A DNA stretch of 64,000 nt from a bacterium (GTDB taxonomy: Bacteria; Ratteibacteria; UBA8468; B48-G9; DSTR01): contig JAKPFT010000062.1 in NCBI GenBank assembly GCA_029551285.1, positions 18,017 through 82,016 of the forward strand. Reading direction: 5' to 3'. The stretch's first letter is position 1. Each line of letters begins with the position of its first letter. Both the position numbers and the translations under genes were made by a program. This document shows positions 1 to 7,336 of the stretch, piece by piece. The notes under the pieces are model-generated. The model was not told where the DNA came from. It searched no databases and saw nothing but the letters and a program-made list of their open reading frames with translations.

Positions 1-1470
1 CTTTTTAGCCTGAACCAGCAGTTTGTCCGGAAGTTTCTTTCCCCGGTAGCGGAGAATTTCTTCTTCTAACTCCACCAGTTCCTTCATCTGTTGAATGAAC
101 CAGGGTTTGATGTAGGTTTTGCGATAAAGTTCCTCCACCGAGGCCCCTTTCCGGAGGGCTTCATACATGATAAATTGACGCTCGCTGGTGGGATAAGCCA
201 GCAATTCCATAAGTTCCGGCAGGGAGCGCTGGTGGAAATCTCTGGCAAAGCCCAGGCCAAAACGGCCAATTTCTAATGACCGGATAGCCTTCTGGAAGGC
301 TTCCTTATAGGTCTTGCCGATAGACATAACTTCACCCACGGCACGCATCTGGGTGCCTAATTTATCTTCAACATCCCGGAATTTCTCAAAAGCCCAGCGG
401 GCGAATTTAACCACCACATAGTCGCCACTGGGCCGGTACTTCTCCAGGGTACCTTCCTTCCAGTAGGGGATTTCGTCCAGCGTGAGACCGGCTGCCAGTT
501 TTGCCGAGACTAAGGCAATGGGAAAACCTGTGGCTTTTGAAGCCAGGGCTGAGGAGCGAGATGTGCGCGGGTTGATTTCAATGACCACCACGCGGTGCGT
601 CACCGGGTCATGGGCAAACTGAATGTTGGTGCCACCAATGACTTCAATGGCTTCCACGATGGCATAGGAATATTCCTGAAGACGCTTTTGAAGCTCCGGG
701 TCTATCGTTAACATGGGAGCCACACAGTAAGAATCTCCAGTGTGGACTCCCATAGCATCAACGTTTTCAATAAAGCAGACAGTAATCATCTGGTTTTTGG
801 CATCCCGGACAACTTCCAGTTCTAACTCTTCCCAGCCTAAGACGGATTCTTCTACCAAAATCTGACCAACCATACTGGCGGCTATTCCCCGGCTGGCCAC
901 AACACGCAACTCTTCCACGTTATAGACCAGTCCACCGCCGGTACCGCCAAGGGTGTAGGCCGGCCTTATTACCACCGGGTAGCCTAATTCGGCAGCAATT
1001 CGTTCGGCTTCTTCCACGGAATAAGCCGGGGCACTTTTGGGCATGGGAATGCCCAGCCGATTCATGGTTTCCTTGAAGGCAATCCTGTCTTCTCCTCGTT
1101 TGATTGCTTCCACATTAACACCAATAACCTTGACTCCGTATCGCTCCAGCACGCCAGAAGAAGCCAGTTGTGACGACAGATTCAGGCCGGTCTGGCCGCC
1201 TAAGTTGGGTAAAAGCGCGTCCGGTCGTTCCTTTTCTATAATTTTCTCCAGGACTTCGGCGGTCAAGGGTTCAATGTAAGTCTTATCAGCCATGCCGGGG
1301 TCGGTCATGATGGTTGCAGGATTGGAGTTAACCAGAACAATCTCGTAGCCGAGCTGTCTCAAAGCCTTGCAGGCCTGCGTGCCGGAATAGTCAAATTCAC
1401 AGGCCTGACCAATAACAATCGGGCCGGAACCGATAATTAGAACTTTGTGGATGTCGTTGCGTCTGGGCAT
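1..1470 (-). CDS. carB: Carbamoyl-phosphate synthase large subunit, N-terminal part (cut by window edge)
   Basis: CarB makes carbamoyl phosphate from bicarbonate, ammonia (supplied by CarA) and two ATP, for pyrimidine and arginine synthesis. The ORF track misses it because it runs off the left edge; I read 490 codons on the minus strand. Near the N-terminus is the typical GSGPIVIGQACEFDYSGTQA segment, followed by the first ATP-grasp domain with RPAYTLGGTGGG and INPRTSRSSALASKATG. About the first half of the usual ~1070 residues is present. The ATG at 1470 has an AAGGAG site six bases upstream and a good promoter further up. The distal half, and possibly carA, lie outside the window. Confidence 0.96.
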   Translation of the reverse strand, partial: MPRRNDIHKVLIIGSGPIVIGQACEFDYSGTQACKALRQLGYEIVLVNSNPATIMTDPGMADKTYIEPLTAEVLEKIIEKERPDALLPNLGGQTGLNLSSQLASSGVLERYGVKVIGVNVEAIKRGEDRIAFKETMNRLGIPMPKSAPAYSVEEAERIAAELGYPVVIRPAYTLGGTGGGLVYNVEELRVVASRGIAASMVGQILVEESVLGWEELELEVVRDAKNQMITVCFIENVDAMGVHTGDSYCVAPMLTIDPELQKRLQEYSYAIVEAIEVIGGTNIQFAHDPVTHRVVVIEINPRTSRSSALASKATGFPIALVSAKLAAGLTLDEIPYWKEGTLEKYRPSGDYVVVKFARWAFEKFRDVEDKLGTQMRAVGEVMSIGKTYKEAFQKAIRSLEIGRFGLGFARDFHQRSLPELMELLAYPTSERQFIMYEALRKGASVEELYRKTYIKPWFIQQMKELVELEEEILRYRGKKLPDKLLVQAKK

Positions 1471-1519
1471 AGAACTCCTTTGTGAGAAGGTGAGAAGTTG
1501 CACTCCTTACCTGGGCAGA

Positions 1520-1548
1520 ATTATACCACGGGCTTAAGAAACCGGTAA
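1520..1548 (-). promoter_or_regulatory. Sigma70-type promoter of carB
   Basis: On the minus strand TTACCG, a 17-bp spacer and TATAAT can be read, with a TG one base before the -10 box (extended -10, TGGTATAAT). Transcription would start near 1513 and give a leader of about 43 nt carrying the carB Shine-Dalgarno site. I saw no PyrR-type or other attenuator in this short leader. Confidence 0.7.
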
Positions 1549-1569
1549 AACCCACCGTTCTGGTCAGGC

Positions 1570-2316
1570 TTAACCCTTTTTTTCTGAATCCGGATACTCC
1601 AGTAAGGGAGTGTGTTCCCAGGGGAAGTAGGGGGAAACCTTAAAAGCAGCAGCAATTGTCCGGAAAAAGGCCAGGTGACCCACTGGCCCGGGATGGATTG
1701 TGTCAGCCATCCACAACCACAGATTTTGGGGATGAGCGGTGAGAAAGCGATAGGGAATCCGATGATTTTTCCAGGCCGAGTAAAGATCAACCACCGGCAA
1801 CTTCAGTTCTTCAGCCAGGTCTTTAAGCGCTTTAGCGCTGGCTTCGGAATGGGCAGGCGACTCAGGAAAGGCTTCCCCGGGTCTGGCGCCTTCAGGCAGG
1901 GGTTGCCAGTAGCCGTAAACGACCGGGTTCCAGGTGATAAAAAGAATTTCGCTGCCAGCTGCCTGAATTCGTTTTATCACTTCCCGGGCCGCAGCGCGGT
2001 CAGTGGCAAAAAGATCTGCTTCCTTAGGTGGTTTGTCTTTCGCCAGACCGCCGATGGCACTTACCACCAGGTCTGGCCGGAAACGCAGGACGGAAGTCTC
2101 CAGCCGGGTCAGTTCTGAAGTGTAAGAACTGCCGCATTTACTGGAGTTAATGACGGTGATGAAGCCGTCGCCGTAAGTGTGCCAGAGGGCTTCTGACAGA
2201 TACTGAACCCAGTTTTTCCGGCCAAGTGTCCAGTGACAATCCACGGAGCAGGAGTCGCCAATAACAACAATGACTGTAGGCTCTTGCTTGCCCAGTTTTT
2301 CCAGCGTTCGTTCCAT
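1570..2316 (-). CDS. SGNH/GDSL-family hydrolase
   Basis: A 248-residue protein with the SGNH hydrolase layout: the nucleophile block VIGDSCSVD at about residues 18-26 and the C-terminal DTIHPGPVGH block carrying the catalytic Asp and His. Members are esterases, often acting on acetylated polysaccharides or lipids; the substrate cannot be told here. No signal peptide is seen, so it is probably cytoplasmic. It follows the PHP-dockerin gene by 20 bp on the same strand and is probably cotranscribed with it. The ATG at 2316 is preceded by GGGAGAG. Confidence 0.8.
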   Translation of the reverse strand: MERTLEKLGKQEPTVIVVIGDSCSVDCHWTLGRKNWVQYLSEALWHTYGDGFITVINSSKCGSSYTSELTRLETSVLRFRPDLVVSAIGGLAKDKPPKEADLFATDRAAAREVIKRIQAAGSEILFITWNPVVYGYWQPLPEGARPGEAFPESPAHSEASAKALKDLAEELKLPVVDLYSAWKNHRIPYRFLTAHPQNLWLWMADTIHPGPVGHLAFFRTIAAAFKVSPYFPWEHTPLLEYPDSEKKG

Positions 2317-2336
2317 TTTTCTCTCCCTGTGAAGAT

Positions 2337-3542
2337 TTAACGGGGTTGTCTGTTCAAAGCAGACCTCAGTACAAAAAGGACATCGCTTATATCAACGACG
2401 CCGTCTCCGTTGAGGTCACCCCTTTCAAATAACCAGCGGGGATAGGGATGGGCATAGACCTTTCCGTTGACCGGAAGGCTCGCCTGGATGACCAGACGCA
2501 GGCAGCAGATGACGTCCAGGATGTTGATTGTTCCGTCTCCATTAATGTCTCCGTCCGCCAGTTCCTGCACCCAGATGGGATTGGTCAGGGCAATAACCTG
2601 CCCGGAACTGTTGAGGCCCTGCAGACGCAGGCAGATTGAGTTTTTCTCCAAGGGAACGGTTAATTCTACCGGTGAGGGTGAAAGAACTGTATCTATGATG
2701 GCAGCCGTGGAAATTCCATCAGGGTCCACCCGGAGAATGCGAACCAGTTCCAGCGTTCCGTCGCTGACCCAGGTAACGTTGAGATGAGCCACTCCGGAGC
2801 GCTCAGGGATACCAGCAGTTTCGCCCAGTTCTGACGGTCCGACTTCAAAGTTGAGAAACGGGCCACGACTCATAACCACTTTACCTGTTTTCAGCGCCTG
2901 GAGAATTTCTTCCTCCGCTGGGCCTGCCCTGACGTAGAGAAAAGGGTCACCAAGAGAATCGGGAGAATGAGCGTCGGTGTTGGCTATGCCCAGAACTTTT
3001 CTCTGCTGCATCAACAGTTCATCCCAGAGATACTCGCAGCTGCTACGGCCGTTCCAGACCTCAATGCCTGTATATCCATCCACGCTAAGGTCATCCCAGC
3101 CCAGGTCAGGACTGTCCGGATGAGCGATGTATCCAAAACCGCCCAGGGAAATCACATAGTTTATCAGGCCCTGGCAGGAATCAATCAAACTTGGCTGGAA
3201 GTGTTCCAGACCGTAGCCGAGGTAGTGGTTGGTCAGGCCAAATTCTGACCCGGCCATGACGATAATGTCGGTTGAAGCCTGCCGGCATTCTCTCACATAA
3301 TTGTTCCAACTTTTCAGGAAGAAGAAGGGAGCGTGGTCAGTCAGATAAAGCCACTGTAAACCCAGGTCCTTCGCCCTGGAGGCCATGACAGCGATAGAAG
3401 AATTTCCATCGGAATAAGTGGAATGCAGGTGAGCATCTCCCACCAGCCAGCCAGAGACATGCGGCATGGCTGAACATAGAGAAACTGCAAGCAACCAGAA
3501 AACACCTGGCCAGCCGGAGAAAGACCGTGCTATTTTTTTCAC
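2337..3542 (-). CDS. Secreted PHP-domain metallohydrolase with C-terminal dockerin
   Basis: A 401-residue protein starting with GTG (GGAAGGTGA upstream). Residues 1-30 look like a signal peptide. A PHP (CehA/McbA-like) phosphoesterase domain follows, with the metal-binding signatures DAHLHSTYSDG, YLTDHA, YIAHPD and NTDAHSPDSLG. The last ~70 residues hold a type I dockerin: two calcium-loop repeats, GDINGDGTINILDV and GDLNGDGVVDISDV. Dockerins bind cohesins on scaffoldins or cell-surface anchors; no cohesin gene is visible here. The domain match is clear; the substrate is unknown. It precedes an SGNH hydrolase in a probable two-gene operon. Confidence 0.88.
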   Translation of the reverse strand: MKKIARSFSGWPGVFWLLAVSLCSAMPHVSGWLVGDAHLHSTYSDGNSSIAVMASRAKDLGLQWLYLTDHAPFFFLKSWNNYVRECRQASTDIIVMAGSEFGLTNHYLGYGLEHFQPSLIDSCQGLINYVISLGGFGYIAHPDSPDLGWDDLSVDGYTGIEVWNGRSSCEYLWDELLMQQRKVLGIANTDAHSPDSLGDPFLYVRAGPAEEEILQALKTGKVVMSRGPFLNFEVGPSELGETAGIPERSGVAHLNVTWVSDGTLELVRILRVDPDGISTAAIIDTVLSPSPVELTVPLEKNSICLRLQGLNSSGQVIALTNPIWVQELADGDINGDGTINILDVICCLRLVIQASLPVNGKVYAHPYPRWLFERGDLNGDGVVDISDVLFVLRSALNRQPR

Positions 3543-3589
3543 CGTGGCTCACCTTCCTGAATTAATTTCTCGTTTCCCAGAAGGATAAG

Positions 3590-3616
3590 AAAAAAACCGC
3601 ATTTTTGGTTATGCGG
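3590..3616 (-). terminator. Intrinsic terminator / possible attenuator in the leader of the PHP-dockerin gene
   Basis: Read on the minus strand, a perfect six-pair stem CCGCAT/ATGCGG with an eight-base loop is followed by seven T residues. It lies upstream of the PHP-dockerin start and downstream of a TATAAT box, so it would stop RNA coming from that box before the gene. There is no upstream minus-strand gene that it could serve. Confidence 0.7.
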
Positions 3617-3638
3617 CTGGCTATCCGGAAACCCTGAT

Positions 3639-3644
3639 ATTATA
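3639..3644 (-). promoter_or_regulatory. Candidate -10 box (TATAAT) upstream of the terminator
   Basis: A perfect TATAAT on the minus strand, but with no convincing -35 at 16-18 bp. RNA starting near 3632 would run about 40 nt to the terminator at 3590-3616. Confidence 0.4.
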
Positions 3645-3894
3645 CCTTACAGTCAACAGCTACAGGAATTCTTGTTCAGGTTACAGGACACCAGTGAATC
3701 CGGCTACATTAGCAAACCAGGAACTTCCGGTGGGTCTTTTAAATCAAATAAGCAGGCAAACTACCGACATAAGAGTCCGGGTGTCAACAGGGGTAGATTT
3801 CAAAGCGGGTGGGCAGAAATCTTTCCGAAGTCAGATACTTTCCTTCAGCAAGTTCGTTATGTAGAAATTTCGAATAAAATAAGCAGTGAGGAAA

Positions 3895-3923
3895 TTGCCA
3901 GAAACCGCCCCCTGTTATATCAT
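3895..3923 (+). promoter_or_regulatory. Promoter of nadE, predicting a leaderless transcript
   Basis: TTGCCA, a 17-bp spacer and TATCAT, followed by only six bases before the nadE ATG. The predicted transcription start coincides with the A of the start codon. No Shine-Dalgarno sequence is present. This argues against the 86-residue N-terminal extension in the ORF track. Confidence 0.7.
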
Positions 3924-3929
3924 ACGAGT

Positions 3930-4736
3930 ATGAGAACAATTCCCAGGTTACATGTAAACCGCGTAAGTGATTATCTGATTGCTTTTTTGCGAGATGAGTT
4001 TAAGAAGGCTGGGTTCCGGCGGGCAGTGCTGGGTCTTTCCGGCGGCGTAGATTCTTCTGTGGTGGCGGCTCTTTGCGCTGAGGCCCTTGGTCGGGCAAAC
4101 ACCTACGGAATTATTCTGCCCTGTCACACTGCGGCCGGAGCTGGCCTTGCCCATGCTCGCCTTATAGTTAAGACGCTGGGTATCTGTCATCTGGAATTGG
4201 ACATTACCGCCCAGGTGGAGACTTATTTCAAGAATTTCCCCCAGGCAGATAGTGTGCGTCGGGGCAACAAGATTGCCCGGGAGAGAATGTCGGTTCTTTA
4301 TGACCTTTCCAGCCACTTTGGAGCGCTGGTGGTGGGTACCAGTAACAAGAGTGAAAGATATCTCGGCTATGGAACAATTTACGGGGATATGGCCTGTGCT
4401 ATCAACCCGGTCGGGGACCTTTATAAAACCGAGATGTATCAACTGGCGGAATACCTGAAAATTCCAGCCGAGATTGTCAGGAAAGCACCCAGTGCAGAAC
4501 TCTGGCCAGGGCAAACAGATGAGGACGAATTAGGTTTTTCTTATGCCGAGATTGACCAGGTCCTTCACGCGTATGTGGATAGAAAATTAAGCCCTGAAGA
4601 AATCGTGAGGAATCTTGGTTTAAAAGAAACGCTGGTGAAACGGGTAGCGGAGCTGGTGAGAAAGAGCGAGTTTAAACGGCGGTTGCCGCTGGTGGCTAAT
4701 ATCCCCCAGGAAATCAAGTATGTGAAGGAACCGTGA
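3930..4736 (+). CDS. nadE: NH3-dependent NAD+ synthetase
   Basis: NadE amidates deamido-NAD+ to NAD+ using ATP and ammonia, the last step of NAD synthesis. The 268-residue protein has the PP-loop LSGGVDSS at residues 36-43 and the GTSNKSERYLGYGTIYGD and NPVGDLYKTE segments of the family. It lacks a glutaminase domain, so it should use free ammonia or a partner. I start it at 3930 rather than 3672 because the promoter lies immediately upstream, the upstream in-frame stretch has no family resemblance, and 268 residues is a normal length. Its stop overlaps the GTG of the next gene. Confidence 0.93.
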   Translation: MRTIPRLHVNRVSDYLIAFLRDEFKKAGFRRAVLGLSGGVDSSVVAALCAEALGRANTYGIILPCHTAAGAGLAHARLIVKTLGICHLELDITAQVETYFKNFPQADSVRRGNKIARERMSVLYDLSSHFGALVVGTSNKSERYLGYGTIYGDMACAINPVGDLYKTEMYQLAEYLKIPAEIVRKAPSAELWPGQTDEDELGFSYAEIDQVLHAYVDRKLSPEEIVRNLGLKETLVKRVAELVRKSEFKRRLPLVANIPQEIKYVKEP

Positions 4737-5818
4737 CTCCAAAACGACGCTGGCTGGCGGCCTTGAGGTTAGAGCCGCTTGACCGGCTACCCTTCTGGCC
4801 CAAACTTAATGCCAATTATCCCGGGTGGCAGCGCTCCCCTTTTTCAAAGATGGAATTGGTAAGGTTGCACCGCTGGGTGGGCAGTGACCAGCACCGGTGG
4901 TGTTCGGCCTGCGTGCGGGAGGTGCGCAAGAAAACCTCCCTGGTGCAGGAAATTAGGGGAAAACGCCAGAGATGGTTTTACCACACACCTTCAGGGACAC
5001 TGACGGCAGAATGGATTTTTGATGAAGTCTCCGGGTCCTGGCACCCGCGAGAGTTCCCGGTGAAAAAGCCTGAGGACATAGAAATTCTCAACGCTTTCTT
5101 CTCGGACTGTTCCTGGGAGCCGGATAATCACCTGAAGGAGGAAGCAGAGCAGCAGGTAAGGGAAATTGGGGAAGAAGCAGTGGTCGCTACTGGTATTGGC
5201 ACTTCTCCCCTGATGGACTGGCTGCAGCACCTGTCCGGCATTGAAAACGGTCATTATCTACTGGCTGATGAACCGGAAATGGTGCGGGCGCTTTTTCAGA
5301 CTATGCACCGCAGTGTGCTGCGGCGAACAGAGATGGTCGTGGCTACCTCTCCGGCTGACCTCTGTTATATCACGGAAAATACCTCTACCACTCTTATTTC
5401 TCCGGCGCAGTACCAACTCTGGAACAAAGAGCATGTCCGGGCTTATGCCGCCTGTATCCGCTCAGCCGGGAAGATAGCCGTGTTGCACATGTGCGGCAAG
5501 TTAAAATCGCTTCTCCCTGACCTCAACGAGATTCCCGTCCATGGCTTTGAGGCTTTTACCTCTCCGCCAGTAGGAGATACAACCCTGCTGGATGGCCGAA
5601 CTTTCTGTCCGGAGAAGTGCCTGCTCGGAGGTACCAATGCTACCTTGTGGCTGCAACCAGCCCGGAGGATTTGCCAGGAACTGGAAAAAGATTTACAGGC
5701 TTTGCCCCATCACCGGGGGCTGGTAATTACTTCAGCCGGGGTAATGCCGCCGGGCTGTTCCCCGGAGACGATCAAGCAGGTGGCTGATTTTGTTCGGTCC
5801 TTCCCGGCCAGGTTTTAA
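4733..5818 (+). CDS. Uroporphyrinogen decarboxylase (URO-D) family protein, probable corrinoid methyltransferase-like
   Basis: A 361-residue URO-D superfamily protein starting with GTG and overlapping the nadE stop (GTGA). Features of the MtaA/CmuA-like branch, rather than of haem-pathway HemE, are the LHMCGKL segment (His-x-Cys zinc ligands in methyltransferases) and the late CLLGGTNATLWL and SAGVMPPGCSPE segments. Such proteins transfer methyl groups between corrinoid proteins and thiols, or have unknown small-molecule roles. No corrinoid-binding partner is seen nearby. It abuts the convergent sulfatase-like gene with no intergenic base. Confidence 0.8.
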   Translation: MTPKRRWLAALRLEPLDRLPFWPKLNANYPGWQRSPFSKMELVRLHRWVGSDQHRWCSACVREVRKKTSLVQEIRGKRQRWFYHTPSGTLTAEWIFDEVSGSWHPREFPVKKPEDIEILNAFFSDCSWEPDNHLKEEAEQQVREIGEEAVVATGIGTSPLMDWLQHLSGIENGHYLLADEPEMVRALFQTMHRSVLRRTEMVVATSPADLCYITENTSTTLISPAQYQLWNKEHVRAYAACIRSAGKIAVLHMCGKLKSLLPDLNEIPVHGFEAFTSPPVGDTTLLDGRTFCPEKCLLGGTNATLWLQPARRICQELEKDLQALPHHRGLVITSAGVMPPGCSPETIKQVADFVRSFPARF

Positions 5819-7192
5819 TCACTCCACCGCTGCCGATCCCATTTCGTACTCGCCCTGAATACCCTTGATTACTCTGGGAACTTCCTGGCGAAAGACATTA
5901 CCAAAACAGGCGTTAAGTTCTCGCGCTACCTCAGGGAAGGAGTCAATAATGTTTTCTTTTTCTGCCGGGTCTTGCTTCAGGTTGAAGAGACAGTCAGGTT
6001 CGGCCGCGCCGGTCTGAAGGTAGCTCCACTGCTCGTTTCTGATACATCTTTCCACTCTGGCATGATACCCGCAAATGATGGCTTTTCTGAAGGTGTTCGT
6101 CTCTCCGCGAATCAGTTTAGCGAAACTCTGGCCACCCATCGGTATGGTATCAGTCTGGTAGCCCAGAATTTCCAGAATTGTTGGCAGCACATCGGGAAAC
6201 TGGGCCAGAGCTTTAAGGCGCTGGCCCCCGTACTTTCCCTGAGGTAACCTGAGGAAAAAAGGGACCTTCAGCAATTCACTGTACATGCGGTCGGCGCTTT
6301 TCAGAAACTTGCCATGGTCGGCTAACGGATGGCCGTGGTCAGCGGTGAGAACAAGGAGTGAATCTTCGTAGTAGCCAAGTTCCTCAAGGGCACGAAGAAG
6401 CTGACCCACCCAGTAGTCCACGCAGGCCACTTCCCCGGCGTAAAGACCGCGGATAAAGCGGATTTCTTCTGGCGTGGCCCACTCAGAAGCCAGACCGCCC
6501 ATCGGCAGAATTAACCTTGGCCCGCGATAGTTTTTGTCAGTGTAGACATCAAAACGGGCCGGTGGGTCCCAGGGTTCGTGTGGTTCAAAAGAATCAAACC
6601 AGAGAAAGATTTTTTTCTGGTTTCGGTGTCTGGCCTTTTTTAAGAATTCCGTGGCTTTTTCTACTAAGCGTGCGGTAAACCAGGTGTTCTCATCTAAATG
6701 GTCTGTGTTAGCCAGAAACTGGGCCACTCTTCTTTTCCAGTGTTCCGGGTAGTTTGAGTTCACGTAGTTTTCCAGTTTTCTTTCCGGCAGCGGGATACTG
6801 GCCGGGTCATATTCCTGACCGCGCACCCAGTGGTAAAGGTTAAAATGTGCGTGGTAGTTCATCCCCGGTGCCCGATAGTGGTAGGTATCGGTGATGAAAG
6901 CGGAAAGATAATCTTCCCGGCGGAGAATATCGGCGATGGTCATATCGTAAGGGGTGAGAGCGCACCAGGGACGGTAGGGCAAAGAATAGTAGCCAGTCAT
7001 CAACTCATAACGGACAGGAATAGTTGGCAGTCCGCAGGGATAAACGTTGTCAAAAACGATGCTGCTGGCTGCCAGTTGGTCCAGATTGGGCGTCTGACAG
7101 GCGGCTACATCGGGAAAGGCTGGTTTCCCCTGATGGTAGAAACTTACATGGTCCTGCCTTAAACTGTCCAGCATGATGAAGATAAGATTCAT
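5819..7192 (-). CDS. Sulfatase-like hydrolase with Thr in place of the formylglycine Cys
   Basis: A 457-residue alkaline-phosphatase-superfamily protein. The metal-binding N-terminus FIMLDSLRQDH, the central WFDSFEPHEPWDPP and the LVLTADHGHPLADHGKF segment are typical of sulfatases. The position of the modified cysteine in the usual C-x-P-x-R signature reads T-I-P-V-R here (in GLPTIPVRYELMTG). The enzyme may therefore be a phosphodiesterase or phosphotransferase-type member rather than a true sulfatase. I use the ATG at 7192 (GGAGG five bases upstream) instead of 7234; the promoter -10 lies inside the longer version. No signal peptide is seen. Confidence 0.85.
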   Translation of the reverse strand: MNLIFIMLDSLRQDHVSFYHQGKPAFPDVAACQTPNLDQLAASSIVFDNVYPCGLPTIPVRYELMTGYYSLPYRPWCALTPYDMTIADILRREDYLSAFITDTYHYRAPGMNYHAHFNLYHWVRGQEYDPASIPLPERKLENYVNSNYPEHWKRRVAQFLANTDHLDENTWFTARLVEKATEFLKKARHRNQKKIFLWFDSFEPHEPWDPPARFDVYTDKNYRGPRLILPMGGLASEWATPEEIRFIRGLYAGEVACVDYWVGQLLRALEELGYYEDSLLVLTADHGHPLADHGKFLKSADRMYSELLKVPFFLRLPQGKYGGQRLKALAQFPDVLPTILEILGYQTDTIPMGGQSFAKLIRGETNTFRKAIICGYHARVERCIRNEQWSYLQTGAAEPDCLFNLKQDPAEKENIIDSFPEVARELNACFGNVFRQEVPRVIKGIQGEYEMGSAAVE

Positions 7193-7217
7193 TTTTCCTC
7201 CGGGTTGTTTGAAGGAG

Positions 7218-7245
7218 ATTATACACACTTCCATTTCTTCGGCAA
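7218..7245 (-). promoter_or_regulatory. Promoter of the sulfatase-like gene
   Basis: On the minus strand TTGCCG, a 16-bp spacer and a perfect TATAAT are read. Transcription would begin near 7211 and give a leader of about 20 nt with GGAGG. It is divergent from the alpha/beta hydrolase promoter 40 bp away. Confidence 0.75.
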
Positions 7246-7286
7246 GCCTCCAGTTGTCTTGGCCGTAGCGATTTTGTCAGTGTGAT

Positions 7287-7315
7287 TTGCCCTGTCCCAG
7301 GGTTTTCGTTATAAT
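7287..7315 (+). promoter_or_regulatory. Promoter of the alpha/beta hydrolase gene
   Basis: TTGCCC, a 17-bp spacer and TATAAT. Transcription should start near 7322, about 15 nt before the ATG, leaving just enough room for the AAAAGGAG ribosome binding site. Confidence 0.8.
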
Positions 7316-7336
7316 TTGGCTAAAAAAGGAGTGATT

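Noticed and set aside
3672-3929. 86-residue N-terminal extension of nadE in the ORF track
   Set aside because: It lies upstream of a good promoter whose predicted start is the ATG at 3930, has no NadE resemblance, and would make the protein too long.
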